From Isoetes taiwanensis (Eukaryota; Streptophyta; Lycopodiopsida; Isoetales; Isoetaceae), in assembly GCA_021234155.1 (NCBI GenBank), contig JAJEKV010000011.1, forward strand, positions 11,759,255 to 11,823,254: a DNA stretch of 64,000 bases. The letters run 5' to 3'. The position numbers and the translations under genes are program-made. Shown here piece after piece: positions 22,090-33,996 of this stretch (position 1 is its first letter; the number at the start of each line of letters is the position of its first letter). The notes under the pieces were generated by a model. The model ran no database searches and had not been told where the DNA came from. It saw only the letters and a list, made by a program, of their open reading frames with translations.

Positions 22090-23823
22090 GGCAACTCTAG
22101 TGATAGAAGAGCCGGACGAGCCCTGTGTCGCTTCATCCAACCCCACAGATATGCATGTGGATGGTGCTGATACGCAGTCCCCTCTACCTAGCAATGCACA
22201 TGGCGGCAAAAAACTCTTCCGGAGAGTACATAGATGACATCCCCAATCGCACTGCATGACACCGCAAAATTGATAGGTGCACACCGAAAAGAGAAGCGCC
22301 GCAAAGTCTCCCCGCAACAAGCGTAGCTCGGTAGGCCTATGACGATACTCTAGCCTAACGGCAAGCCGTATCCCAAGCTTCACCACCACCAAACCCGGGC
22401 GGTTGAGGAGCACCGAAACAAAAGGTTCAAGCAATGGCGAGGGGCAACAAAGCTCGAATTGCTTGCTTGGCAGAGGACATGCAAAGCTTCGCGACCCAAA
22501 TTGCTCAAGAGGCAAATGGCTATTGAAAACAAATGATGTTTCGATGGAGACCCGCGATACAAAGACCTAGAAGATGGCCTTTGCCTAGTGCACTCTGAAA
22601 AAGGCGTATGGACAAGAAGAGTCTTGCCGACATGCAGCCCGCATGGATTCCATGTCCACCACCATTGAAACCATGACACAGACAAGCAACGTGTTGAGCA
22701 AGAGACAATGGCAACCATCTCCGCCTTCAATCGAGGTCGAGGAGGCCGCTAATGTGATGCGAAAAGTCCGTGTCGCTTTGAAGAGAACTAGTCACAATTG
22801 AGAGCCCTTCAAACTAGGGTTGAGACACAAGAAATGGCCTCATCTGCAATGAACCCTATGCTCGGACTCCTCGCTATGTATTTGGAGCATAGCTCCGCCT
22901 TCGAGATCTAAAGGTGCGTGAGCCGAGGGTAGCCATCACCAACAAGACAAGGGCCTCAATGCGCAGGCGATGAGCAATTGCAGCCGTGCATCGTGAATTG
23001 ACAAGGCAAAGAATTTTCAACAGGAGCTAAGCTCCCTTGGCCGTAAAGGAGAGACCACTATACCCTTACGGCTGTCCCCACCTGCCTAAGAGTATGCAAG
23101 GCGTCGGCCCGGCCGCCGCGTTATCGCACCTCCAAGCCGCCTCCATGCCACCCCGCCTAACGTGAGGCCACGCCTATGCCCCGCCGACAACAAACAACTC
23201 CCCCGTTGTGCCGTGCGAGAATTGACCCAACAATCGAGAGTTCCGGGGAGCTAAGGCGAGAAGCCACAATGTGGTGGTACGCGGGCCCGACGTAAGAGGC
23301 AAGGGAGGACCTCATTTACCGCTCCAAATGTTGATTCTTGCTCAATGACATTCCCCACGCTAGTACACATTATTAGGGCGAGACGCCATCACGCCCAACG
23401 CCCGCACCACTCACGGGTAGTCACATTCACGATGTCGAGATGCGCCAGTGAAAGCGGCCATCTAGCGCCCGGGTAGGCAAATAAGGAAATCGCCTTGTAT
23501 GTTGACCGAGACCCCCCCGCCCAATAAGAAGACCGCAGTAACACGAAGTTGGCCAAAGTTAAGCATTCGCAGACAGGGGAGAAGCTGCAGGGCGATTCGG
23601 GGGCAAGATGCAAATTTTCGTGCCGCCAAATGCCGCCGCGAATCCTGCTAACCCTCCAAAGAGCCCCCCCTCGACTATGCCATTTGCCACCGCTTCTGAC
23701 GCATGCCCTCCTCAAGTTGCCTCACCTTCTGTTGCTCGCACATCTCAGGCTGCTTCTACTTTTGCCATCCCCCCTTCTGATGCCGCCAGTAAATCCCCAA
23801 CTGCCGCCCCTGCCAACAAATAG
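22090..23823 (+). pseudogene. LINE ORF1 remnant
   Basis: The likely start is ATG 22090, giving MATLVIEEPDEPCVASSNPT and an acidic N-terminal leader before a stop near 22230. The middle is too decayed to read continuously. The C-terminus is readable near 23600: KMQIFVPPNAA followed by a Ser/Pro/Ala-rich linker to a TAG at 23821. It corresponds to KMKVFVPPQPT and the linker in the better-preserved ORF1 at 61996-63352. By comparison with that copy it was an RNA-binding coiled-coil protein that packages LINE RNA. Confidence 0.65.
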
Positions 23824-26800
23824 GAATTGTGCCTCCGCATGGTCTCCCCGGAATTGTCGGGGCTTCCCATGGCGTAAGGGAGATAGTCTCAACTCTGTTC
23901 GCAGACATGGATCTCATCTTCCTTATGGAAACATGGGAGCATGCAGGACACAAGATACCCGACTTGCCGTATCACCGCTACTCAATCTTCAATGATTGCA
24001 CGTAAAAAGCGAGGGGCATGGGAGGGTTGCCCGCCACTATCGAATCGACCTTGGCACAGCGATCAATCTCCTTGTTCAAGATAGACAAGCACAACCGTAC
24101 TTGTGGGTGCGTGTGCAAAACTGCAGTAGCAGACCCCTCTTTGTGGCAGCCCCGCTACTTTCCACATGCGTAGCAACCTCTATCACACCCACTTGGATGT
24201 GGATAGGCTGGACCCCTATGTCGATCTATATGATGACATACCCGCATAAGCAGGTTAGGCGGTGTCATACTCCTTGAGACTTCAATGCGCCGCATCGGGT
24301 AGAACAACCCATGAGATTTGATCCCTTGATCGATGATATATTGCGCTTGTGTCCCGAAGGAGCTTGGCCACGGACATCGATGACAATCGTCACACGCCGC
24401 TATGGTAGACAGCTTGCTTTTGCTCGCGGGTATCTTTGACCTAGTAATCCGCAATGGATCGGCACAAAGGGTCCGCCCACCCGCAAGAGCACTTGTAGAC
24501 GTGAAAACCGGGGAGGATCTAGTGTGGTGGACTATGTGCTTGGTGCCCGAAAGGGATATGCATGTCGTCAAGCACTTCCAGGTGGGAACAGCTAATAGGG
24601 ATGAAGAGATCGACTCAAACCACTTACCAATTTACTTGAAGTTGGCTTGGCAGGTTGTGCGAACCCCCTGTGCAACAACTCCTCACATGCCTCAGCTGCG
24701 ATTGGATTATGAACATGCAGGGGCTTATGCCCACCTGGCAGAAATTTTGCAATATCCTACACTAGAGCAACAGACAGACCGGCTGACTGATGTGCTTAGG
24801 ACTGCGACAGAGAGATGCTTTGGGATAAGCCGCCCGCGACGGACCTCCAGGAACACAACCTTCCCACGTAATCAATGGTTTGATGCAGAGTGCAAGGAAC
24901 ACAAACGCTGGCTCCGCCAAGTCACAGATCCTGCTTTACGCCCACATGCAGTCAGACAGTACCGCATCTTCCTTAAAGCTAAGAAAGCTAGGTCCATTGC
25001 AGTGCATCAAAGGGAAATGTTTTACCTCCTGGAACGTCACCCCCGGGACCTTCCGCGCGGGGGTTTTAGAAAGCCGCGTGTTGCCCACGAGAGAACATCA
25101 CTCCCGAGCAGTGGAGGCAATACTTGCAACATCTATATGACCCTCAAGGTGCACATGCAGCATTACACCTGCAAGAAGGCCCAGTGCTGGAAATCACAGA
25201 TTTGGACTTGGAACAAGGCTCACAGCGTCTTGCCAATGGGAAAGCCCCGGACCTGGATGGTATGCATGCAGAATTGCTTAAGTGCGCAGGGCCGTCCATA
25301 ATACCAGTGCTGACCGCCTTGTTCAACAAGGCATTACAGGAAGGCTTCCCGCTGCAGTGGACTAATAGCAGAGTTGTTCCCATCTATTAAAGGCAGGTGA
25401 CCCGCACTGCCCAGCCAATTACCGAACAATCATGGTCAGTTCGGTGTTTGCAAAATTGCTTGCTGGGATTCTCGAGCAGCAGTTAATGGGCTGGGCAGAG
25501 GCAGCAGAGACACCGGCCCTCACCCAGGCAGGATTCAGACCCTGACACTCAACCATTGACGACATCTTCACATTGCGAACTTTGGTTGAAGACAGCAGGA
25601 ACCGCCGTCAGAATCTATATTGTTGCTTCATGGATTTTGCAAAGGCATTTGACACTGTGCCTCGGGAAAAACTATGGGCAAGATTGCGACAGCTGGGGGT
25701 TCCTGTAGATTTGCAGAATGCAGTGTAAAGGCTATATGAAAGATGCTCGGGTCGGTTGCAACCGACAAGCCAACCATTTGATAGTAATATCGGGGTTCGT
25801 CAGGGATGCCCTCTCTCCCCAACATTGTTTGGGCTTTACATTGATCAATTGGAGAGCTGGCTTGCTGATAATGGGGGGACGGGGCTCACCTTCTCTACCA
25901 GATCATCAAGCAGTTAATATATGCTGATGATGTGGACCTCCTAGCTTACACACCAGCAGACATGCAACGACATCTCGATTCCCTGGACACATTTTGCCAA
26001 GCGACTGATATGCGCATCAACTTGGCCAAGACTAAGGTGGTTTTCATATCATCTTCACGTTAGCCGAGGATCCCCTCCTTCAGTTACCGAGGGCAGAATG
26101 TGGAAGTAGCATCCACATACAAATATTTGGGAGTGGAGTTTCCTTCTACTATGCACTGGGACACATCCATATGGCTACGAGTTACGGCGGGCTGGAAGGC
26201 ACTATATGCAATGCAAAACAATAGTCATAGAGCGGAGTTGTATGATTGGGCCCATCAGTCACACCTGTTCAAGGTCTTAGTGGAGCCATATGGGGTTGAA
26301 GTATGGGGCCCAGTAGTATCCCTCGCTACTTGGAATGACTTGGAGCAGGTGCAGAAAGCCTTCTTGGTACGGGCACTAGGGGTGAAGTCCACAGTCTCAT
26401 ATCAAATTCTACTGCAGGAGATAGGATTCTTGCCTCTTCAGAGGGCGGCCCTTGATCGCCACATTGTCTATTTTCAGAAGGTGGTCAATATGGACGATGC
26501 TCGTCTCCCTAAACTAGCTTATATCATGGCAATGGGGCCACAACGCCTCAAGGCCTGTTAGAGGGAAAAGAGAGCTCAATGGTTGGCTAGATGGAATGTG
26601 CAGGAGCATACATGTGCAAACAGAGGCAGATCGCCATAGCTTGAGGCAATATCTTGACGCTTGCTTCCTCAGCAAGCTTTGGGATGCCAGCGCCCTTGAA
26701 CAGGTCGAGACAGCACACTACCAGCGCCACATAAATCCCACATTGGAACGAGGCCTGCAATGCTACCTGCGCACCCACTTGCCCATGAAAAGACGCAGAC

Positions 26801-27224
26801 TCATTGCCTCCATTCGCACAGGGGCACATCATCTTCGAATTGAGACATGCAGATGGATTGGTGAGCCAACTGTAACGTTCCTAACCGACATGCCCTTAGC
26901 CAACTGGGCAAAACCATCTAGACATTTATGAGTAGTCGCTTCTACCCATTTATGCCAGTGTCTTTGGGAACGCCCCACAGGCACATTCAAGGTTCGAATA
27001 CTCGAGCGGTCTACCATGGGCCCAGTCAGGACAGGCTCTGTCAATGCTGCCAAATGGGAGTCATTGAGGATGAATCTCATACCCTTCAAAGTTGCCCAGC
27101 ATATGATCAAATCCGGACGCGCTATGCTGAGTTGGTCAGGCCTGGCCAGCCGCTACATGTGACATTGAGCACGGCATCCGTACGGGTGCTAGGATCATAC
27201 CTTCAGGAGGTCATGGACATGTGA
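23824..27224 (+). pseudogene. LINE ORF2: endonuclease, reverse transcriptase, CCHC
   Basis: The N-terminus carries APE endonuclease remnants: CLRMVS and NCRGFPWRKGD in adjacent frames, then MDLIFLMETWEHAG. The reverse transcriptase spans about 25180-26150 with NGKAPDLDGMHAELLK, NYRTIMVSSVFAKLL, a GFRP-stop-HSTIDD block, the first catalytic region DFAKAFDTVPREKLW (25633), GVRQGCPLSPTLFGLYIDQL, the catalytic YADD (25920-25931) and YKYLGVEF. A CCHC-like knuckle, CQCCQ-x7-H-x4-C, lies near 27045. Stops such as the TGA within the GFRP block and repeated frame changes make it non-functional. Clade assignment needs an RT tree. Confidence 0.85.
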
Positions 27225-27264
27225 GATCAGCTATGTCCTCGGGCATGCACTTGACATGTATATA

Positions 27265-27460
27265 TACATTTGTTTCATGATAATGTATACTTGTACAGTT
27301 TGACAACATTCTTATTACTGCCACGGTTTTTCCCTCGAAAACCCTTCGGGGCAGGGTTTTTTAACCCGGACAGTAATAAGTTTGCTGCGCTCCTTCTGGG
27401 TCCCATAGGCCGATTGGTCTCAGTGGATGATAAAAAACCATTCTTATTCTTATTCTTCTC
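27265..27460 (+). other. LINE 3' UTR and microsatellite tail
   Basis: The 3' UTR has a hairpin-like AAAACCCTTCGGGGCAGGGTTTTTT region, GGGTCCCATAGGCCGATTGG and GTGGATGATAAAA, then a TTCTTA-repeat tail. A divergent copy of the same 3' end is found at 57264-57465, showing that the tail family was active at more than one site. Confidence 0.8.
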
Positions 27461-27486
27461 AAAGAGTCGAATAGACCGTTCTAATA

Positions 27487-28700
27487 TTGTGATTAAACAA
27501 GATTTGTTGTGATCAAAGACAGTAATAGTTACAAAAAAAGGGCACACATATATTACAGATGATGAGACTTCCATGCAATGAATTTTGAATCTAAGTGGAG
27601 CCCAAAGGTCTAACCACTAGGCCATTAGCACAATGGATGACATATGACAATCATTGCAATAGATGTTGCAGAGCCTCTCTTTTATGAATACAAACCATGG
27701 AATGAGTTGACGGTCATTCAATAGTTTCTAAGCCATAGTATCTATGTTGAGATAGATAGAAAGATTCTACTTGTAGACTCTTTATCCACACCTCAACACG
27801 TGTCTACCACAAGGTGAAGCGCCTTTGGCAAGCAAGCCACAGTCGTTTCAAGTGACTCTCAAGAGGCAAAAGTAGTTTTAAGGTAGATCTGTTTTCATGA
27901 CTCTGATGAAAAACAAGAAACCACCAGAGCTACCTAGAGCATGTTACAGGAAGAACCATCATCATCTAACACAATGGCTACATTATTGGAGCTGTTGGAT
28001 GAACTTCAACAATGTGTTGAGTTGTAGTACATCTTAGTGGCTTTTCAACTTAAATATACTTGCATGCGCCAGCTCCCAGCCGGACAGCCACCCCAACTTG
28101 TCTGTACTTCAACTGTCCAGCACGCAATGCTCTGATTATCTTAGTTAGACAAAGGTGTTGCAATCAATATTGTGACCAATCAACTGCATCAAACATTGAG
28201 TTTCAGATGTCTATATCCCTGCAATTTGATGTCAAGATGGCTAACCAATCCCAGTTTGTAGCTTTCTCCGAGACGTCGAATCCACAGTTCCAATACCGTG
28301 ATTGAGCAAGATTTGTTGTGATCAAAGACAGTAATAGTAACGTAAAAGGGCAAACGCATATACCATAGATGATGAGACTTGCACTCATCCACTCCACTTA
28401 TTCCACCCAATGAATTTTGAATCTAAGTAGAAGACATCCAAACCCAACGGGCCACTAGCACAATGGATGACATATGACGATCATTGCGTTAGATGTTGCA
28501 GAGCCTCTTTTTCCAGACGAGGAACATGACAACGAAACCATCTCCAACATGAACAACCTTTGATCCTTCTTTATGAATATAAACTATGGAATGAGTACAC
28601 AAGGTCATTCAATAGTTTCTAAGCCATAGTAGTATCTATGTTGAGATAGATAGAAAGATTCTATTTGTAGACTCTTTATCCACACCTCAACACATGTCTA
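27487..28700 (+). repeat. Direct duplication with tRNA-like cores
   Basis: Bases 27487-27810 and 28300-28700 are related copies sharing CAAGATTTGTTGTGATCAAA, AATGGATGACATATGAC, TTAGATGTTGCAGAGCCTCT and TAGACTCTTTATCCACACCT. The minus strand of the first copy (27640-27570) has GGCCTAGTGGTTAGACC, a good Pol III A box, and TTAGATTCAAAATTC, a poor B box. This suggests an old tRNA-derived SINE inside the duplicated unit. The second copy has lost the A box. Confidence 0.65.
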
Positions 28701-29489
28701 ATACATCATCAACCCCAAGCCCACTTTTCAAAGCATAGCATGAGAATGTATATGGCATAGGCAAGTTTCAGTTTCATAAATTTATAAGCTTTATTCATAT
28801 TTAACTGTTTAAGAGAAACTAGGCAATGTCTAGAGAATCTTAAAGGAATATGAAGGAAAGTCTAAGAATTTGCATGAAATCTAAGGGAATCTTAAGAAGT
28901 ATTAGGTAATCTTTCTATCATTCACACTGGGTATTTTTCACATTGAATGTCTCTCACAATAAACATCTGCGAGATAAATTCCTTGTTACAATTTTGTCCC
29001 AAATAAAATAGAAATATATTACAACACAAAAACTCCATATGAATATTTTCCTTTTTTCCGGCAAATGGGCACGTAGAAACTTCTTATAAGTTGCTTGGTA
29101 CATGTTTAACGATGTCTACGTTGATTTTAGACTTTTCTAATCAACCATTTCAATTTTTAGGAAATAAGTGATTTATTTTTACACAATAAGAGCGTATATT
29201 TTAGCGTCAACTTCTGAATTAAATGTTTAGTGTCAACTCAATTCTTTAGTTACTCAATAGTTACTCAGATGTAATCTTCACATGAGCAAACTCCATCACT
29301 AAAATGATGTATTCTATAAGCATCTCTTATTATGATTTCCCTATGCTCAATTTTAGAAGTGAATTTGGTCACATTATGGCAATCCATGCACATTCTAAGG
29401 TTCTTTGCAGCTGGTATACTTGTACCCGAAGTAGTGCTAATAAGTCCAAAAGCTATCGCTAGATGTCCACATAAGACATCTTCCTTATT
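28701..29489. other. Spacer, no gene supported
   Basis: The stretch is AT-rich with no open frame worth reporting and no recognised repeat. The PPR fragment begins immediately after it on the minus strand. Confidence 0.5.
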
Positions 29490-30074
29490 TTAGTCTGACA
29501 TTTGCCTCAATACCAGGTCAATTCTTGGTTTATATCCTAGTTCTTTAATTTGGGCACTTAATATTTTCAACCTGGCACAGATTTCCTCATTTTGTGGGTG
29601 GTTCTTATCTCCGACCACAAATTCATGCACTTTACTATCAACCTCAATCCAGGCCTTTCCTGGTTTTTTCCAAGCATGGAGGTCTTTCCTCATCTCTTCT
29701 ACTCTTCCAGCCTCTTTCCACATGCAAGCATCACCATAGATGCCTGACATGAGTACATACCCCCCAGCATGATGAGGATCCAAATGAATAATCTGATCAA
29801 AACATTGTATTCCTAATTCTACATTTCTATATGTTCTACAAGCAGCAAGCAGGGACATCAAGCTGATAATATCTGGCTGAATATTGTGTAACAAATTTCC
29901 TGCACCATTCAGGTGTCCTGCACGGCTAAAGAGATCAACCATGCAGCTATAGTGACAGGCATCTGGTATGAGATTATGGTCTTCCACCATAGACCTAAAA
30001 AACTTCGATTGAAGCCATAGCTGGTAAACCATTTCTTTGATCCAAAAGATAAGACAATATGTTTTACTTTTCAA
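29490..30074 (-). pseudogene. PLS-class PPR protein, C-terminal E/E+ fragment
   Basis: The minus-strand frame carries the end of a PLS pentatricopeptide-repeat protein. HYSCMVDLFSRAGHL is the usual last PPR, SLLAACRTYRNVELG begins the E region, and GGYVLMSGIYGDACMWKEAG and KPGKAWIEVDSKVHEFVVGD are typical E/E+ motifs. It stops at LVLRQMSD, where a DYW deaminase domain would normally begin. Such proteins bind organelle RNA and direct C-to-U editing. The N-terminal repeats are absent: upstream the sequence changes abruptly into the end of an ABCG gene, so this is a rearranged fragment without its own start. Confidence 0.85.
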
Positions 30075-32081
30075 AGCCTCTTATTTTTGCCATTAAGCCT
30101 GAGACAGATGTAAAACAGAGTCCTAAAGAACACTCCAAATGCCAAGGTGATAAACAAGCAGGACCATTTGCTAAGCTGAGTCACATGCTGTTTCTTCAGA
30201 ATTTCATGCCCTGTGATGACACAGGTTGAAGAATTCAATCCTGCATGGTGGCTTTTGACAAGATCATCACTTAGGAATTTCAAAATAGCCTGGACGGTGG
30301 TCTGGTTTACCTTAGACTGCAAGGGGTGCCATAGAGGATCTCAGCTCCAGTTTCAAAGCAAGCAGCGCTTCTGCCAAATTCATTGATAAGAACAGCCTCA
30401 TAAGGGTACTTGATGAGGGAAATAAAGTGGAACCAAATCTAATACTTGGGGATCCTGTCTCTGCTGATAAAGAAGCCACTGAGCAGTAGAAAATATGCAA
30501 GAATTGCCACAACAATGATAAAGCCAAGCATGACGTTGGGTATGATAGCAGACAAGAATGTAACAAAGGAATTGCCTGCCCAGAAAGATGCCTAGATAAT
30601 CAAGTAGAAGAATAAGAACCCAGAAGCCCCACCATTCAATCCTACAGCCCACCAGATTGTAACTGCAAAAGCAATTGAAAGCATAGCAAGAAATGGAATG
30701 TAAATAAATGATGGCATTGGCAAGGGTGTAGAAGGACTTTCTGTAAGCATTGTGGGCAGTTTCTCGCATGAAAATGTACCTCTCTTGTAGAAACACTGGA
30801 AGAGCATCTGCACAGGTGTAGAAGGTAGTAGACATGGCAAATGCGAAAAATCCTAATCGCTCCTGAACCCCTTTAGGGCTGTCGTCAAGCTTCCAAAATA
30901 TGGTGGCAAGGAGAAATCCGGTAACCATCACAGTAGCCAGCCTTGTTAGAAAGAGCTCTAGTGTACCATCAGAACCGTCAAAGCCCTGCGATGCGGCTGC
31001 CACAAGCTTGCCTCTAGCGTTGATACTCTCGCGAATCGCTGACCTAATATCAGGCAAACGGGGTGAGAATTTCCCAACTCCTGCTGCGGTGTACCAGTTT
31101 TTGCAGAACAGAATCAAAGGCCCAATACCTTCCTCAGATGAGTTCATTTCCTGTATCAGATCAATGGCGAACTCTGTGCTATTTTCATGCTCAGGAATCG
31201 GCCGCCCAAAAGAGGCAAAGAAAGAATTGAGCTCAGAAGGAGGGCCATTATACACGGCTTGCCCATGAGCAAGAAATATCAGACGGTCAAGCAGACCTAG
31301 AATTCTGTAACTGGGCTGATGAATAGAGAGGATGACCATGCTGCCACTCTGCGCAATCTTTTGCAGGGTTTTTACAACCATAAATGCGCTTGTGGAATCA
31401 ACCCCAGATGTGGGTTCATCGAGAAAAAGAATCAGAGGGTCGTGAACAATATCAATCCCTATAGAAACCCTGCGCCTTTCCCCGCCAGAAACTCCCCTGT
31501 GCCCCTCATCTCCGATTATTGTATTTGCAACCCTGTTCAATCCTAACTGGTCCAAAAGAACTTTTAACTGGTCTAAGGACAAAAAGCGGGAAAGGGTAAA
31601 AGTTCTCTGCAAGAACTCTGCAAGAACTTGGCCCCATCACTGCAAGAATCTCCCCATCCCTATCTTCTCCAGAAACTCCATGCAACAACTTCGTAAACAT
31701 TTCGTTGCCAGGAACCGCTGTAGCCTCTGCACATCCGAATCTAAAACTCAGAGGCTGGAAAGATACAGACAAGTTTTAGATTCGAGAAAGATTCTTGAGC
31801 TTGAAGCCGCTATCCTTGGTCTTTACTGTATATGTAAGATTGCTAAATTGAAGCTTTACCAAGGGTTTGTTCTTGAATCTTTCACTTAACTGCTCCATTT
31901 CTATGACCTGGTGGTTTGTTAAAGGTACCACAGCTTTTTCACCGAATCTAAAACTTGTCTGTATCTTTCCAGCCTCTGAGTCGGAGAAAGAAAAATCTGT
32001 CTCGTAGAAATCTTCATGGACGACCGACGCAAAGCTGCTGGTATGCTTATGACGATCCATGCATGAAAATGTTGAAGCCAA
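30071..32081 (-). pseudogene. ABCG half-size transporter pseudogene
   Basis: Translation on the minus strand from ATG 32081 gives an N-terminal leader and the lead-in to the nucleotide-binding domain ([10 protein letters not shown]). It then jumps past Walker A and the Q-loop directly to [19 protein letters not shown] (signature), [18 protein letters not shown] (Walker B/D-loop) and [17 protein letters not shown]. Membrane-domain segments follow ([33 protein letters not shown] in another frame), with a TAG replacing a Trp codon after RIPKY, and a normal ABCG C-terminus ending GKNKRL. Loss of Walker A, missing membrane-domain segments, frameshifts and a nonsense codon rule out function. Intact relatives export lipids or cuticle and suberin precursors. 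Confidence 0.9.
31747..31980. repeat. 38-bp inverted copy inside ABCG pseudogene
   Basis: Bases 31747-31784 are an exact reverse complement of 31943-31980 (CGAATCTAAAACTTGTCTGT and onward). The second site is the normal coding sequence for SEAGKIQTSFRFG near the N-terminus. The first is an extra piece between LKNLSRI and the FGCAEATAV segment. This is the form expected of a templated insertion during error-prone end joining. Confidence 0.85.
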
Positions 32082-32363
32082 ATTGTTTTAAATCATATCA
32101 AAATTCACCGGATTAAGGTCGGATCAGGAAGCAAGATCTTATAGTCAAAGACTTTAAAGACGAATCGACATGTTTTCAATATCATCAAATCATATTGAGA
32201 ACTGAAAACCAAGACCATTACATATTGAACGAGAACTGAAAACCAAGACCATTAGAGCACATTTTCTAAGGCTGGAAAAGGCTGAAAATTTTGCCGGAAC
32301 TGAATCTGGGTACTCTAAGGATTTGGAGCAAGAAGCAAAAGAAAAAACAAGAAATGGGTAAAT

Positions 32364-32690
32364 TTATAAACGATTATAATCTGAATAATCCCAATCTTCC
32401 AGCAGAGCTGCAAGCAGTGAGGGAATTTGCAACGTTGCATGCCTGTCTTCAGCACTCTGGCCTGTCAAAATTTGTCAAAATTTGCAAATTGAAAATATGC
32501 ATCGCAAATGCAAAGTGGTTATGGAGTTCGCTCGTCACGAGGACATGCACCTACAATTAGTGCCTGTCGTATGAAAGGCACCATTACAATATTTTCTTGT
32601 CATTTTTTATGAGATTTATATATGTTTTTTTTTTCCCTTTAATATATCTTCTATATTACCTACCTACTTATATAATAACCAATAATAAAA
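32364..32690 (-). repeat. Arg-rich ORF family 3' piece plus tail module, copy 1
   Basis: On the minus strand, LAALLEDWDYSDYNRL ends at a stop at 32364-32366 and matches the C-terminus of the 100-codon ORF at 45849-46151. Next to it, 32421-32690 is the inverted counterpart of 41771-42040 (shared blocks include GCAAATTCCCTCA, GACAAGAAAATATTGTAATG and TAATATAGAAGATATATTAA). The tail module ends exactly where the 3.6-kb palindrome begins. Confidence 0.75.
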
Positions 32691-33160
32691 GAAAAAGAAA
32701 AGCCAATAAAATAGGAATTTAATCTAGCACAAACTATAATTAAGCATTAAAAAAGCAGAAAGGGGAAAATCAAATGGTGGCAGATTGGCGGTGCCTGGTT
32801 GGCCCTTCATTTCGAATTTCTTTTGGCATGCATTCATACGAATCAGCAAGGATTTTAAATTTTAAATTTCCTTTTCAAGCATACATTCATCCAGAATCGT
32901 TAGGGGAGGCCGCAAATTGGAAGAGTTTAAGGAGAAATTTGTTGAGGAATTTGGGGCAGCTCTTCTTGAGCAGCATGAATCTGAAGTATTGAAATATCGA
33001 AGATGAACTCTACATGATTGAAATGTTATTTTTTTTTTAAATTTTTAAAGAAAGTTTAGATGAAATGAATCAAATAATTACGTTTATCTATCTATCTATC
33101 TATCTATTTTAATTAAAAAAACATGAATAATTTTTTTAATTAGTTTCCAATATATGTTTA

Positions 33161-33996
33161 TTTCATCAATAATAAACTATTTAATATTTGTCATTAAACA
33201 TGAACTTTATCTTTTAAATCTAACACTTTTTTAAAGTATTTTTAAAGTGCTAAGAGTTTGTAAATTATGAAATTCTCATATAATTTTAAGTCAATCACTT
33301 ATCAAACTATCATTTCATTTAGAAATTATCCTGATTGCCAAATTTAAATTTATAAAGAAATCTTAAAAAATTAAAATTTTTTATTCTTTAAAATGTCTAA
33401 TTCTAAATAAATTTACATAAAAGTTAGTTTAGAAAGCAATTTTATGTTTCTATAACAATTATACTTTAAATTTAAAGATAAAGTTATGTAATTGAAACTT
33501 GTAAAAATTAAAAGAATCACAAAGAATTAAACATGACATATAACGTTAAAATGATATTTCTGTATTATATCTGATTTATTTCATCAATAATAAACTATTC
33601 AATATTTGTCACTAAACATGAACTTTATCTTTTAAATCTAACACTTTTTTAAAGTATTTTTTAAGTGCTAAGAGTTTATAAATTGTGAAATTCTCATATA
33701 ATTTTAAGTCAATCACTTATCAAACTATCATATTTCATTTACAAATTATCCTGATTGCCAAATTTAAATTTATAAAGAAATTACTAAAAATTAAAATTTT
33801 ATATTCTTGAAATGTCTAATTCTAAATAGATTCACGTGAAAGTTAGTTTAGAAAGCAAATTTATGTTTCTATAACAATTATACTTTAAATTTAAAGATAA
33901 AGTGATGTAATTGAAAACTTGTAAAAATTAAAAGAATCACGAAGAATTAAACATGACATATAACCTTAAAATGATGTCCCTGTCTCTTATATCTGA
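33161..33996. repeat. 418-bp tandem pair within left palindrome arm
   Basis: TTTCATCAATAATAAACTAT begins units at 33161 and 33579. Both contain AACATGAACTTTATCTTTTA, CTAAGAGTTT-TAAATT-TGAAATT and TTAAACATGACATATAAC. The mirror pair is in the right arm. The sequence is more than 75 percent A+T and has no reading frame. Confidence 0.85.

Larger units (their letters stand above)
21431..27460 (+). mobile_element. Near-full-length decayed LINE (LINE-1 copy of this window)
   Basis: About 6.0 kb of LINE interrupts a sequence whose uninterrupted relative lies at 28255-28320. Left flank TGGCTTTCTC (21421-21430) resumes after TATTCTTCTC (27451-27460) with AAAGAGTCGAATAG, matching CGAGACGTCGAATC in the unoccupied copy. 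TTCTC on both sides may be the target duplication. In order it contains a 5' UTR with repeated hairpin motifs, an ORF1 remnant, an APE-type endonuclease, a reverse transcriptase, a CCHC knuckle and a 3' UTR ending in a TTCTTA-type microsatellite tail. Many stops and frameshifts show it is inactive. Confidence 0.85.

Noticed and set aside
22036-22730. Minus-strand frames of 116-159 codons over the LINE ORF1
   Set aside because: They are antisense to the ORF1 remnant, which is supported by its start and its match to the second LINE.
30900-31268. 122-codon plus-strand frame over the ABCG region
   Set aside because: Antisense shadow of clear ABCG coding sequence on the minus strand.
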